A stretch of DNA of 22,820 nucleotides from Oscillospiraceae bacterium (GCA_018380115.1 JAGZUF010000030.1:1-22820), one strand, 5' to 3'; positions 1 to 7,944 are shown, counted from the first letter of the stretch. Program-made: numbers and translations. The notes: generated by a model not told the origin, from the sequence alone.

Positions 1-114
1 TCTGGCAATCGTAAAGTTGTTCATCTCTTCCCGCTTCGCTCGATGCTGGAAGCGAAAGCTTTTTACTCTCCCCAGCTCTGCTGGGGGTTGTCATTTCGCG
101 AAAGCATACAAGAC
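1..114 (-). repeat. Interspersed repeat, copy 1 (inverted relative to copy 2)
   Basis: This stretch is the reverse complement of 7945-8057 with few differences, over about 113 bases. In both places the repeat starts directly after the T-run of an intrinsic terminator and ends in TTACGATTGCCAGA. It contains a hairpin with stem CCCCAGC, loop AGA and stem GCTGGGG. In copy 2 the second stem base and its partner are both changed (CTCCAGC/GCTGGAG), a compensatory pair. A second inverted stretch, GCTTTCGCTTCC against GCGAAGCGGGAAG, follows. The copy may continue beyond the window edge. Family not recognised. Confidence 0.85.
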
Positions 115-156
115 AAAAAACGCTGCACAGCCTGAAATGACTGTGCAGCGTTTTTT
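115..156. terminator. Bidirectional intrinsic terminator after tRNA-Leu
   Basis: Arms CGCTGCACAG (121-130) and CTGTGCAGCG (141-150) form a perfect 10-bp stem with a 10-base loop. A6 lies on one side and T6 on the other, so it works for minus-strand transcription leaving the tRNA gene and equally for plus-strand transcription. Confidence 0.9.
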
Positions 157-160
157 CAGA

Positions 161-244
161 TGGTGCGAGGGACGAGACTTGAACTCGCACGGTGTAACCA
201 CACGCCCCTCAAACGTGCGCGTCTGCCGATTCCGCCACCCTCGC
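161..244 (-). tRNA. tRNA-Leu (anticodon GAG)
   Basis: Read on the minus strand, the acceptor stem GCGAGGG pairs with CCCTCGC, followed by A and an encoded CCA (TGG at 161-163). The anticodon stem CACGT/GCGTG encloses the loop TTGAGGG, so the anticodon is GAG (208-210 on the plus strand), reading CUC/CUU. The T arm is GCGAG-TTCAAGT-CTCGT, and a variable region of about 12 bases fits a class II leucine tRNA. A terminator follows immediately. Confidence 0.96.
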
Positions 245-275
245 ACAAAACGCGGCGCTTCGCGTCGCAAGCGAT

Positions 276-305
276 ATTATAGCATACCGCATAGGGCAAA
301 GTCAA
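276..305 (-). promoter_or_regulatory. Promoter of tRNA-Leu
   Basis: On the minus strand TTGACT (300-305) and TATAAT (276-281) are separated by 18 bases, about 30 bases upstream of the mature tRNA. Good sigma-70/SigA match. Confidence 0.8.
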
Positions 306-439
306 TGCCATTTTCACAAAACGGCATTCTTTCAGGGCCAATGCGCTCCCCCCGGCCGCAAGGGCTTCTCACGCTGTTTTCACGGGCAAGCACGCTTCGC
401 GGCACATCTTTTTCAGTGAATTCAAGGGTGTGCCCTCCC

Positions 440-468
440 TTGCGGCCCGGCGCATTTTGTGTTATCCT
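440..468 (+). promoter_or_regulatory. Putative promoter of the MATE gene
   Basis: TTGCGG (440-445), 17-base spacer, TATCCT (463-468) preceded by an extended TG motif. It is followed by an 11-bp tandem duplication (CCTTTATGCGG at 477-487 and 488-498) in the 5' leader. Moderate match only. The rest of 306-579 shows no gene. Confidence 0.45.
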
Positions 469-579
469 ATTCGGGGCCTTTATGCGGCCTTTATGCGGCG
501 TTGCCGGGGTGCGGCCCGCAAAGCGCCGTTTCCGCCGCGCGGTGCAGAGGGTGTGGCGGCACACAGAGGGGGAGCAATT

Positions 580-1986
580 GTGGCAAAGCAGGAAAACGAC
601 CTTGGGCGCGACGCCATCGGCACGCTTGTGCTGCGCATCGCCGTTCCAAGCATGCTGGCGCAGTTTGTAAGCGTTTTATACAGCATTGTAGACCGCATGT
701 ATATCGGCAACATTCCCGTGGTGGGCGACGTTGCCCTTGCGGGCGTGGGCGTGTGCGGCCCGGTGGTGACCATGGTGGGCAGCGTGGCCTTTCTGATAGG
801 CGTGGGCGGCGCGCCGCTTATGAGCATCAAGCTGGGCGAAAAGGACGAGGCGGGCGCAAGGCGCATCATGGCAAACTGCTTTCTGATGCTGTGCGTCAGC
901 GCAGCGGCCCTGATGGCGGGTATCTTTCCCTTTGCGCGGCGCATGCTGCTTGTGTTCGGCGCGTCAGAGGCCACGCTGCCCTATGCCATGCCCTATTTCA
1001 CCACTTACCTGATGGGCACGCCCTTCGCGCTGATGGCAACGGGGCTGAACCAGCTTATTGTGTGCCAGGGCTTTGCAAAAGCGGGTATGAAATCCATCCT
1101 GCTGGGGGCTGTGATGAACATTGTGCTGGACCCCGTTTTCATTTTTGCCCTGGGCATGGGCGTGCGCGGCGGCGCCCTGGCCACCGTGCTCAGCCAGATG
1201 GCAAGCTGCGCTTACGCAGTGTGGTTTCTGCTTTTTTCAAAGCGCGCGCCCATCTCCATCACCTTCGGCGGGTACAGCCTGCGCGTGATGGGGCGCGTGC
1301 TGGCGCTGGGCTTTTCGCCGTTCATCATCATTGCCATGGACAATGTAATGATTATTGCTATGAACGCGCTTTTGCAGCGCTACGGCGGCGCGGCCGAGGG
1401 CGACATGCTGGTGACGTGCGCCACCATTGCGCAGAGCTTTATGCTGGTGGTGACAATGCCGCTGGGCGGCATCACCGGCGGCACGCAGAGCATTCTTGGC
1501 TACAACTACGGCGCGTGCAATACCGCGCGGGTAAAGCAGGCCGTGCGCACGGTGATGAAGCTGTGCGTGGGCTACACCCTTGTGATGACGCTGGCCGGCT
1601 TTGCAGCAGGCGGGCTGTTTGCACGGCTGTTCTCGCGCGATGCAGCCGTGCTCGCGCAGGCAGCGCGCGCCATCCGCATCTGCGTGCTGTCCATTGTGCC
1701 GCTTGGCGTGCAGTACGAGATCGTGGACGGCTTCACGGCGCTGGGCCAGGCGCAGATAGCTCTTCCCCTCTCGTTCTGGCGCAAGGCCGTGTACTTTGCG
1801 GCGCTGTTCGCCCTGCCCGCCGTGTTCGGCGCGCGGGCCATCTTTTACGCCGAGCCCGTCTCTGATGTGCTGGGCCCGGCAGTGTCCGCCGCGGCGTATT
1901 TCCTTTTCATGGACAGGCTTTTGCAGCGCCGCAAAGCTGCCGCCGGCATACGCCACTGGCAGCAGGGCCAAACGCCCGGCGCGTGA
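580..1986 (+). CDS. MATE family multidrug/cation antiporter
   Basis: A 468-aa polytopic membrane protein of the MATE (multi antimicrobial extrusion) family, which exports organic cations in exchange for Na+ or H+. The length is normal for the family and about twelve hydrophobic segments arranged as two six-helix halves are visible. Typical signatures are PSMLAQFVSVLYSIVDRMYIG at the N-terminus and GGITGGTQSILGYNYGA at the start of the second half. The GTG start at 580 is chosen because GGGGGAG lies just upstream and the family N-terminus begins there. A longer in-frame ATG at 430 would add a non-conserved GC-rich leader and lacks an SD. It stands alone, followed by an independent promoter and riboswitch. 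Substrate cannot be read from sequence. Confidence 0.92.
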   Translation: MAKQENDLGRDAIGTLVLRIAVPSMLAQFVSVLYSIVDRMYIGNIPVVGDVALAGVGVCGPVVTMVGSVAFLIGVGGAPLMSIKLGEKDEAGARRIMANCFLMLCVSAAALMAGIFPFARRMLLVFGASEATLPYAMPYFTTYLMGTPFALMATGLNQLIVCQGFAKAGMKSILLGAVMNIVLDPVFIFALGMGVRGGALATVLSQMASCAYAVWFLLFSKRAPISITFGGYSLRVMGRVLALGFSPFIIIAMDNVMIIAMNALLQRYGGAAEGDMLVTCATIAQSFMLVVTMPLGGITGGTQSILGYNYGACNTARVKQAVRTVMKLCVGYTLVMTLAGFAAGGLFARLFSRDAAVLAQAARAIRICVLSIVPLGVQYEIVDGFTALGQAQIALPLSFWRKAVYFAALFALPAVFGARAIFYAEPVSDVLGPAVSAAAYFLFMDRLLQRRKAAAGIRHWQQGQTPGA

Positions 1987-2035
1987 CACATGCTGAGCCC
2001 GAAGCGGCACGGCCTGAAAATTTTCCGCAAAGGTG

Positions 2036-2063
2036 TTGCAAAATATGCCGGAAGGGGTATAAT
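2036..2063 (+). promoter_or_regulatory. Promoter of the riboswitch-ATPase transcript
   Basis: TTGCAA (2036-2041), 16-base spacer, TATAAT (2058-2063). It lies just upstream of the yybP-ykoY leader, giving a 5' leader of about 250 bases before the ATPase gene. Confidence 0.8.
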
Positions 2064-2084
2064 GATAGCATAAAGGGTGGCTGA

Positions 2085-2237
2085 CGCCCCTTGTCATTCA
2101 TATAGCCGCCCCATGAGGGAGTAGTGAGCGCGCGGTGCGCCGCGCGGTTTCAGTCAACATGCATGGCCGCCCCGGCGGCCTGGCTGGGATCAAAGAACGA
2201 GACTCATGCGCAGTTCATAGCTGTGCGTGAGTCTTTT
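2085..2237 (+). ncRNA. yybP-ykoY (manganese) riboswitch
   Basis: The leader carries the two conserved blocks of the yybP-ykoY class: GAGGGAGTAG (2115-2124) and GTCAACAT (2153-2160). Between them is a GC-rich hairpin (GCGCGCGGTGCGCCGCGC). After the second block come a GGCCGCCCCGGCGGCC helix and the closing strand near ACGAGACTC, which overlaps the 5' arm of a terminator. In this class Mn2+ binding stabilises the aptamer and prevents terminator formation, so expression rises with Mn2+. Its position directly before a P-type cation ATPase is one of the classical contexts of this RNA. Confidence 0.88.
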
Positions 2238-2239
2238 TT
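2201..2239 (+). terminator. Riboswitch expression-platform terminator
   Basis: GACTCATGCGCAG (2201-2213) pairs with CTGTGCGTGAGTC (2221-2233), 13 bp with two G-U wobbles, followed by T6. Its 5' arm is shared with the closing helix of the yybP-ykoY aptamer, the arrangement expected for a metal-induced anti-terminator. Confidence 0.88.
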
Positions 2240-2317
2240 CATTCATGCACGGCGCACACAAAGGCGGTGCGGGGCCTGCCCCGCCCCGCCGCAGCACAGG
2301 AAAGGACGTGGCATTTT

Positions 2318-4963
2318 TTGAAGTATTACACACAGTCGCCCGAAGAGGCCCTGCGGGCGCTTTCCAGCACCGCAGACGGCCTGAGCAGCGCCGAGGCCGC
2401 AAGCCGCCTTGCGCAGCACGGGCCAAACAAGCTGGCCGAGGGCAAAAAAACGCCCGTGTGGCGCAGGCTGCTGGGGCAGCTGGCAGACCCCATGATTATT
2501 ATTCTGCTGTGTGCCGCGGCCGTAAGCGCCGTGACGGCCGCCCTTTCGGGCGAGAGCTTTGCCGATGTCATCATCATTCTGGCCGTGGTGTGCCTGAACG
2601 CCGTGCTGGGCGTATACCAGGAGAGCAAGGCCGAAAAGGCCATTGAAGCCCTGCAGCAGATGACAGCGGCCACCAGCAAGGTGCTGCGGGGAGGCAGGCA
2701 GGTGACGCTGAAAAGCGAGCAGCTTGTGCCCGGCGACGTGGTGGTGCTGGAGGCCGGTGACGCCGTGCCCGCTGATGCCCGCGTGCTGGAGAGCGCCAGC
2801 CTGAAGGTGGAAGAGGCCGCCCTGACAGGCGAGAGCGTGCCGGTGGAAAAGCACGCCGGCGCCCTTGCCGCCGCGCCCGGCGCGAAGGACGTGCCTCTGG
2901 GCGACAGGCGCAACATGGTGTATATGGGCTCTACCGTGGTGTACGGCCGTGGGCAGGCCGTGGTGACGGGCACCGGTATGCACACCGAGATGGGCAAAAT
3001 AGCCACTGCACTGGAAGCCGCGCAGGACGGCCAGACGCCCCTGCAGAAAAAGCTTTCGCAGCTTAGCCGCGTGCTCACATGGCTGGTGCTTGGCATCTGC
3101 GTGTTTGTGTTCGCGTTCAGCCTTATCCGCGCGGGCGACTTCCACTTTGACGTAGTGCTTTCCACCTTTATGGTGGCTGTCAGCCTGGCTGTGGCCGCCA
3201 TTCCGGAAGGGCTGGCCGCCGTGGTGACGGTGGTGCTTTCCATCGGCGTCACCAACATGTCCAAGCGCAATGCCGTCATCCGCCGCCTCACGGCTGTGGA
3301 GACGCTGGGCTGTGCGCAGGTGATATGCTCAGATAAAACGGGCACGCTGACGCAGAACAAAATGACGGTGGTGGAGCATTGGGGCGACGAGGCGCTGGCC
3401 GCGCGCGCGTCCAGCCTGTGCAGCGACGCAAGGCTGGACGAGGCGGGCGCCGCCGTGGGCGAGCCCACCGAGGCCGCGCTGGTGAACTGGGCCGCAGGCC
3501 TTGGGCTTAAAAAGGACGAGCTGGAGCAGGCCGCCCCCCGCGTGGACGAGGCACCGTTTGACAGCACGCGCAAAATGATGAGCACAGTGCACAAAACGGC
3601 CGATGGCTGGGTGCAGTATACAAAGGGCGCGCCGGACGAGGTGCTGCGCCGCTGCACGCATATCTGGCAGGATGGCCGCGCCGTTGTGCTGACGGATGAA
3701 GCCCGCAGCGCCATTCTGGCCGAAAACAAGCGCATGGCGGACAAGGCCCTGCGCGTGCTGGCCAGCGCAATGCGCGAATGGCCCCGGCGCCCTGAGGAAA
3801 ACAGCCCGGAATATCTGGAGCAGGGCCTCACCTTCCTTGGCCTTGCCGGCATGATAGACCCCATCCGCCCAGAGGTGAAGGCCGCCATTGCCGAATGCCG
3901 CGCCGCGGGCATCCGCCCGGTGATGATTACGGGCGACCACCGCGACACCGCCGTTGCCATTGCAAGGCAGCTTGGCATTCTGGACAATGAAAAGGCAGCC
4001 GTCACCGGCGCGCAGCTGGACGAGCTGAGCGACGAGGAGTTTGAAAAGCGCGTGGGCGAATTCAGCGTGTACGCGCGCGTGCAGCCCGAGCACAAGGTGC
4101 GCATTGTGAACGCATGGCGCAAGCGCGGCTGTGTGACGGCCATGACGGGCGACGGCGTGAACGACGCGCCCAGCATCAAAGCCGCAGACATCGGCGTGGG
4201 CATGGGCATCACCGGCACAGATGTGACAAAGAACGTGGCCGACATGGTGCTGGCGGACGACAACTTCGCCACCATTGTGGGCGCCGTGGGCGAGGGCCGC
4301 CGCATTTACGACAATATCCGCAAGGCCATTCAGTTTCTGCTGGGCGCCAACATGAGCGAGGTGCTGGCCGTGTTCTGCGCCACGCTGTTCGGCTTTGTCA
4401 TTCTGCAGCCTGTGCACCTTTTGTGGGTGAACCTTATCACCGACACTCTGCCCGCGCTGGCTCTGGGCCTTGAGAAGGCCGAGCCGGATGTGATGCGCCG
4501 CCCGCCGCGCAAGGCGTCCGACGGCATTTTTGCCGGCGGCATGGGCGTGGACATTGCCTACCAGGGCCTGATGGTGGCGGCGCTGACACTGGCCGCCTAC
4601 TTCATTGGGCACTATATGGAAAGCGGCGTGTGGGAGGCCGTGAACAGCCCGGACGGCATGACCATGGCCTTTCTGACGCTGAGCATGGCGGAGATATTCC
4701 ACGCCTTCAACATGCGCGCCCAGCGCAAAAGCGTGTTCAGCCTGAACGGGCAGAATGCGGTGCTTTGGGCGTCCATGCTGGCAAGCCTTGTGCTGACGGC
4801 CGCCGTCATCTATCTGCCCGGCATCTCAGACGCCTTCGGCTTCACGCATATCAGCATGGCCGAGTACACCGTGGCGCTTGGGCTGGCGTTGTGCGTCATT
4901 CCCATTGTAGAGCTTGTAAAGGCCTGCCAGCGCGCGTGGGCCAAACGGCGCGCGGCGCGGTAA
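2318..4963 (+). CDS. P2A-type (Ca2+/Mn2+) P-type ATPase
   Basis: An 881-aa cation-pumping ATPase of the P2A (SERCA/YloB-like) family. In order: cation_ATPase N domain (about 1-60), actuator loop TGES (170-173), TM4 motif PEGL (296-299), phosphorylation motif DKTGT (339-343), nucleotide-binding KGAPD (436-440), TGD (538-540), hinge TGDGVNDAP (610-618) and TM6 NLITDTLP (705-712). The TM4 and TM6 acidic/Asn residues are the Ca2+ site ligands in SERCA. All catalytic residues are present. The TTG at 2318 is chosen as start because AGGAAAGGA lies upstream and the family N-terminus (KYYTQSPEEAL) begins there. The upstream ATG at 2267 would add 17 residues lying between terminator and SD. Control by a Mn2+-type riboswitch suggests Mn2+ export, perhaps with Ca2+; comparable riboswitch-linked P2A pumps are known in lactococci and streptococci. 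Specificity is inference. Confidence 0.93.
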   Translation: MKYYTQSPEEALRALSSTADGLSSAEAASRLAQHGPNKLAEGKKTPVWRRLLGQLADPMIIILLCAAAVSAVTAALSGESFADVIIILAVVCLNAVLGVYQESKAEKAIEALQQMTAATSKVLRGGRQVTLKSEQLVPGDVVVLEAGDAVPADARVLESASLKVEEAALTGESVPVEKHAGALAAAPGAKDVPLGDRRNMVYMGSTVVYGRGQAVVTGTGMHTEMGKIATALEAAQDGQTPLQKKLSQLSRVLTWLVLGICVFVFAFSLIRAGDFHFDVVLSTFMVAVSLAVAAIPEGLAAVVTVVLSIGVTNMSKRNAVIRRLTAVETLGCAQVICSDKTGTLTQNKMTVVEHWGDEALAARASSLCSDARLDEAGAAVGEPTEAALVNWAAGLGLKKDELEQAAPRVDEAPFDSTRKMMSTVHKTADGWVQYTKGAPDEVLRRCTHIWQDGRAVVLTDEARSAILAENKRMADKALRVLASAMREWPRRPEENSPEYLEQGLTFLGLAGMIDPIRPEVKAAIAECRAAGIRPVMITGDHRDTAVAIARQLGILDNEKAAVTGAQLDELSDEEFEKRVGEFSVYARVQPEHKVRIVNAWRKRGCVTAMTGDGVNDAPSIKAADIGVGMGITGTDVTKNVADMVLADDNFATIVGAVGEGRRIYDNIRKAIQFLLGANMSEVLAVFCATLFGFVILQPVHLLWVNLITDTLPALALGLEKAEPDVMRRPPRKASDGIFAGGMGVDIAYQGLMVAALTLAAYFIGHYMESGVWEAVNSPDGMTMAFLTLSMAEIFHAFNMRAQRKSVFSLNGQNAVLWASMLASLVLTAAVIYLPGISDAFGFTHISMAEYTVALGLALCVIPIVELVKACQRAWAKRRAAR

Positions 4964-5012
4964 AGACGGCCCTGCGGCGCGCAGAAGCGCGCCTTTCCCC
5001 TTTTGCATGCGC

Positions 5013-5053
5013 AAAAGGCGGCCTGCGGAAATATCCACAGGCCGCCTTTTTTT
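5013..5053. terminator. Terminator after the P-type ATPase
   Basis: AAAGGCGGCCTG and CAGGCCGCCTTT form a 12-bp perfect stem followed by a T-run on the plus strand. An A-run on the 5' side also allows minus-strand function for the convergent cysK. Confidence 0.9.
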
Positions 5054-5326
5054 GCATTTTGCGCCGCACAGGGCCGCCGCGCAGGCCGCAGGGGCACAGG
5101 GCGCCGCATGCGCGCAAAGCCGATGAAACGTATACACCTTTCTGCCACGCCAAACCAGGAAACCCGTGCGCCCGCAGCAGGCCGGAAATCCGCGCGCATG
5201 CTCGCGCAAACGGCCGGGCACACATGCCCTCGCCCATACAGCGCGCCGGAAAGCCGCATGCGCTTTTCCATGCGCCAGGCCGGAAGCCATGCGCCGCTGG
5301 GAAGAGCCCAAGGCGCACACCGCGTG
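5054..5326. other. Gene-free spacer between convergent genes
   Basis: GC-rich DNA between the convergent ATPase and cysK genes. Open frames cross it on both strands, but none has an SD plus recognisable protein. I see no RNA gene or repeat family in it. Confidence 0.5.
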
Positions 5327-6262
5327 TCAGTGCTCCGGCGCAAACAGGCCGGTGGAGAGGTATCTTTCGCCGGTATCCGGCAGAAGGGCCACCACAATTT
5401 TATCGCGAAACTGCGGCCTGCGGGCAAGCTGCATGGCCGCCCAAAGGGCCGCGCCGGACGAGATGCCCGCCAGCAGCCCCTCGTGCCGCGCAAGGCCGCG
5501 CGCGGCGGCAAATGCCTGCCGCGTTTCCACGCGCAGCACCTCGTTGTAGATGCCCGTGTCCAGCACCTCCGGCACAAAGCCCGCGCCAATGCCCTGTATG
5601 CCGTGCGGCCCCGCCTTGCCGCCGCTGAGCACAGGCGAATCGGCCGGTTCCACAGCGGCAATATACACGGCGCTGTTTTTCTCCTTCAAATAGCGGCCCG
5701 CGCCGGTGATGGTGCCGCCCGTGCCCACGCCCGCCACAAAGGCGGCCACCTCGCCGCAGGTGTCGCGCCAGATTTCGGGGCCCGTGCCCGCGTAATGCGC
5801 GGCAGGGTTTGCGGGGTTTGAAAACTGTCCCGCCAGAAACGCGCCCTCCTTTTCGGCAATGGCCCCGGCGGCCTCAATGGCGCCCGCCATGCCCTTTGCG
5901 CCGGGGGTGAGCACCAGCTCGGCCCCGTAGGCCAGCATCAGGGCGCGGCGCTCGGCGCTCATGGAATCCGGCATTACAATCTTCGCCTTATACCCCCGCA
6001 TGGCGCACGCCATGCACAGGCCCACGCCGGTGTTGCCGCTGGTGGGTTCCACCACAGTATCGCCCGGGTGCAGGCGGCCCGCGCGCTCGGCCTCATCCAG
6101 CATTGAAACGGCCACGCGGTCTTTGGCGCTGCCGCCGGGGTTGCAGCCCTCCAGCTTTGCCAAAAGGCGCGCGGCAAGGCCCTCGCGCCGTTCCAGGTTA
6201 TGCAGCCGCACAAGCGGGGTGTTGCCCACAAGCTGCGCCGCGCTGTCGTAAATATTTTTCAT
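5327..6262 (-). CDS. cysK: Cysteine synthase (O-acetylserine sulfhydrylase)
   Basis: A 311-aa PLP enzyme that makes L-cysteine from O-acetylserine and sulfide. Visible landmarks are the PLP lysine K47 in NPGGSAKDR, the substrate/Asn loop PTSGNTG (73-79), the phosphate-binding GVGTGGTITG (178-187), GIQGIGAGFVP (221-231) and the PLP-pyridine serine in GISSGAA (266-272). Length matches CysK. The ATG at 6262 is preceded by GGAGGG at 7 bases, so this start is preferred over the upstream in-frame codons, whose extension has no family similarity. No cysE neighbour is present; the gene has its own promoter. A cystathionine beta-synthase-like role cannot be excluded, but the length (no CBS domain) argues for CysK. 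Confidence 0.94.
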   Translation of the reverse strand: MKNIYDSAAQLVGNTPLVRLHNLERREGLAARLLAKLEGCNPGGSAKDRVAVSMLDEAERAGRLHPGDTVVEPTSGNTGVGLCMACAMRGYKAKIVMPDSMSAERRALMLAYGAELVLTPGAKGMAGAIEAAGAIAEKEGAFLAGQFSNPANPAAHYAGTGPEIWRDTCGEVAAFVAGVGTGGTITGAGRYLKEKNSAVYIAAVEPADSPVLSGGKAGPHGIQGIGAGFVPEVLDTGIYNEVLRVETRQAFAAARGLARHEGLLAGISSGAALWAAMQLARRPQFRDKIVVALLPDTGERYLSTGLFAPEH

Positions 6263-6311
6263 GCGCCAGCCCTCCGGTGTGTTTTTTCGCCCGTCTACGG
6301 GGATATGTTCC

Positions 6312-6340
6312 ATCATACTGCCCGCGCGCGCCGCGCGCAA
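6312..6340 (-). promoter_or_regulatory. Promoter of cysK
   Basis: On the minus strand TTGCGC (6335-6340), 17-base spacer, TATGAT (6312-6317), about 50 bases upstream of the cysK start. I see no T-box or SAM riboswitch in the short leader. Confidence 0.6.
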
Positions 6341-6373
6341 GGCCTTTGCACAAAAAATGCACGGCATGCACAG

Positions 6374-6404
6374 AAAAACGCCCCTGCCCGGCCGGGCGGG
6401 GGCG
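6374..6404 (-). terminator. Terminator of the 61-aa gene
   Basis: On the minus strand CGCCCC-C-GCCCGG is followed by CCGGGC-A-GGGGCG and T5 (6374-6378). It is a long GC-rich stem that separates the small gene from cysK. Confidence 0.75.
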
Positions 6405-6420
6405 GCGCGCCGGTGGCGGG

Positions 6421-6606
6421 CTACGGCTCGTCCGGCAGGGTGCCGTTTCCGGCATGGCCGCTTTGGGCCAGCATTTCTGCGGCGGCGGCCAGGCTCTCCA
6501 TATCGTCCACCGGCAGGTTCGAAAGCCGCAGAGAGGTTTTCAGCGGCTCTTCCAGTGCATTGTAATACACAAGCATCTCAGGGGTATAGCGTTCCAGGTC
6601 TTGCAT
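6421..6606 (-). CDS. Small hypothetical protein, 61 aa
   Basis: A short acidic protein beginning MQDLERYTPEMLVYYNALEE. I do not recognise a named family. It looks coding because GAGGTGG lies 6 bases before the ATG at 6606, a strong terminator follows the stop, and composition is balanced (Leu/Glu/Ala helical pattern, no Arg/Pro-rich antisense look). An in-frame GTG 15 bases upstream overlaps the SD and is less likely. It lies downstream of the lipoprotein gene on the same strand with about 100 bases between, so the two may share a transcript. Soluble, probably helical; function unknown. Confidence 0.65.
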   Translation of the reverse strand: MQDLERYTPEMLVYYNALEEPLKTSLRLSNLPVDDMESLAAAAEMLAQSGHAGNGTLPDEP

Positions 6607-6704
6607 CGGGTTCCACCTCACAAATTCCGTGTTCTGCCGCCTTGCGGCGGCCCTGTGCGCCCTTCTTTTTCAGGCGCGGCCCGGCGCGTGGGGCGCGCCT
6701 GTGC

Positions 6705-7481
6705 TTATAGCTTACGCGCATTTTGGCGAATTATGCAGGGCGCCGCCGGTACGGTGGCGCAGGCCCGCGCGCCTGTGCCCGCCGCCCCATAGAGGGGCGG
6801 GCACAGGCACACCAGCATTTCCGCCCGGCCCGCTGCGGGCTCTGCCTGCAGCGTACCGGCAAGCTGTGGGCAATGCAGGAAAAAATCCCCCATCTGAAGC
6901 AGGCCGCCCGCCCCGCTCAGCGGCACAATGCGCCTTTCGCCCAAATGCACGGCGGCAAGGGCCAGCGGCATTTCCTCCGCCGCATCGCCTGTCAGCGCGC
7001 GCAGGCATGCTTCACACAAAAACTGCCCGGCCTGCTGCGGGCACAGGCGCGCGGGCGCCTGCCATTCCAGCCAGCCGCTTGCGATGCCCCTGTCCGGCGC
7101 GGCAAGGAAGGTGAGGCTTGCCCCGCCCAGATTGGCGGACACCACGGCGGAGAAGCCCGCAGGCTGTTCCAGAAGGGGGCCGCGCGGGGCATAGCGGTTT
7201 ATGGGCAGCTCCAGCACGTCAAAGGTGTTCAAATCGAGAAAGGCGAGGTTTTCATGGCCCCACAGCGCGCTGATGGCAAGCTGCGGGCATGTGCCGCACA
7301 CGGCGCATTGTTCGGCGGGCACGGCAAAGCTGTAATCCGGCGGGGCGTCAGATGCGGCGGGGATGGGGCAGGACGCGCTTTGCGGTTCGCTTTGCGGGGT
7401 GCCGCAGGCGGCAAAGCTGCCCAGACAGATGAATAGCAAAAGGGCCGCTTCCATTTTTCTTCTGTACCAATTCCACACCAT
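6705..7481 (-). CDS. Putative cysteine-containing lipoprotein
   Basis: A 258-aa protein with a positively charged start (WYRRK), a hydrophobic segment and a lipobox ending in Cys26 (GSFAAC), so it is probably exported and lipid-anchored. The mature part has CAVCGTC near residues 60-66, CPQQAGQFLCEAC around the middle and further single Cys residues. That is unusual for an exported clostridial protein and could form disulfides or bind metal. The ATG at 7481 is preceded by AAGAGGGGAC; the longer frame begins upstream of that SD. It has a good SigA promoter and is divergent from an XRE regulator. I do not recognise the family and assign no function. Confidence 0.7.
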   Translation of the reverse strand: MVWNWYRRKMEAALLLFICLGSFAACGTPQSEPQSASCPIPAASDAPPDYSFAVPAEQCAVCGTCPQLAISALWGHENLAFLDLNTFDVLELPINRYAPRGPLLEQPAGFSAVVSANLGGASLTFLAAPDRGIASGWLEWQAPARLCPQQAGQFLCEACLRALTGDAAEEMPLALAAVHLGERRIVPLSGAGGLLQMGDFFLHCPQLAGTLQAEPAAGRAEMLVCLCPPLYGAAGTGARACATVPAAPCIIRQNARKL

Positions 7482-7530
7482 GACAGATGTCCCCTCTTTT
7501 GACTCTTTCAGAGCGCTTTTGCTTATCAAT

Positions 7531-7559
7531 ATCATATATTTGCTCTAAATATTAGTCAA
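7531..7559 (-). promoter_or_regulatory. Promoter of the lipoprotein gene
   Basis: On the minus strand TTGACT (7554-7559), 17-base spacer, TATGAT (7531-7536). The AT-rich block stands out against the GC-rich surroundings. Confidence 0.8.
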
Positions 7560-7599
7560 TAGCTCTCTAATAAAGACAGAAAGCCCCTGCCGGACAAGA

Positions 7600-7605
7600 T
7601 ATAAT
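7600..7605 (+). promoter_or_regulatory. -10 element of the xre gene
   Basis: TATAAT at 7600-7605, 30 bases before the xre start. No good -35 sits at normal spacing, so the promoter may need an activator or be weak. Confidence 0.5.
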
Positions 7606-7634
7606 AGTTTACAGAGAGTGGAAGGGGGCGTTCG

Positions 7635-7910
7635 ATGGGCAAAGATGTTGCATTCAAAAACCGAGACCGCTTCATCGAGCTTGGCCTGACGATTTCCGCT
7701 TTGAGAAAAATGAGGGGCATGTCTCAGGAGACGCTTGCAGAGCGCGCCAATATCAGCCGTTCCCACTTGAGCGCGATTGAAGCGCCCAACATTGTGCGCG
7801 CTTTCTCTGTTGAAGTCCTTTTTAATATTGCCGATGCTTTAGAGGTAAACGCGGGTGATTTGCTGAATGCCCGTTTTCCGTACCCCGGCAAACATCCAAA
7901 AGAAAAATAA
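7635..7910 (+). CDS. XRE-family transcriptional regulator, 91 aa
   Basis: A single-domain Cro/CI-type DNA-binding protein. The helix-turn-helix covers about residues 15-72, with ALRKMRGMSQETLAERANIS and SRSHLSAIEAP as the turn and recognition helix and LFNIADALEVNAGDLL as the closing helices. A short basic tail follows. AAGGGGG lies 7 bases before the ATG. It is divergent from the lipoprotein gene across a 153-base AT-rich intergenic region and is likely to act there. It ends in a strong terminator with an interspersed repeat attached. The sequence resembles regulators of small mobile or toxin-like loci, but no partner gene is visible. Confidence 0.88.
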   Translation: MGKDVAFKNRDRFIELGLTISALRKMRGMSQETLAERANISRSHLSAIEAPNIVRAFSVEVLFNIADALEVNAGDLLNARFPYPGKHPKEK

Positions 7911-7944
7911 AACCGCGGCAGGCCGTAAGGCTGCTGCGGTTTTT
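7909..7944 (+). terminator. Terminator of the xre gene
   Basis: AACCGCGGCAG pairs with CTGCTGCGGTT (one G-U), followed by T5 at 7940-7944. Repeat copy 2 starts on the next base. Confidence 0.88.

Noticed and set aside
430..579. N-terminal extension of the MATE protein from ATG 430
   Set aside because: It is Arg/Ala-rich, crosses the putative promoter, has no SD, and is outside the family N-terminus. GTG 580 has an SD.
17..670. 217-codon frame across the tRNA gene
   Set aside because: It runs through repeat, terminator and tRNA-Leu sequence and has no protein similarity.
2326..4305. 659-codon open frame antisense to the P-type ATPase (and a 457-codon one at 3329-4702)
   Set aside because: Long antisense frames are expected from GC-rich codon use. 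The translations are Ser/Thr/Arg- or His-rich with no domain and no SD.
7635..7910. Toxin-antitoxin antitoxin
   Set aside because: An XRE protein of this size could be an antitoxin, but no adjacent toxin gene exists on either side; the neighbours are a terminator/repeat and a divergent lipoprotein.
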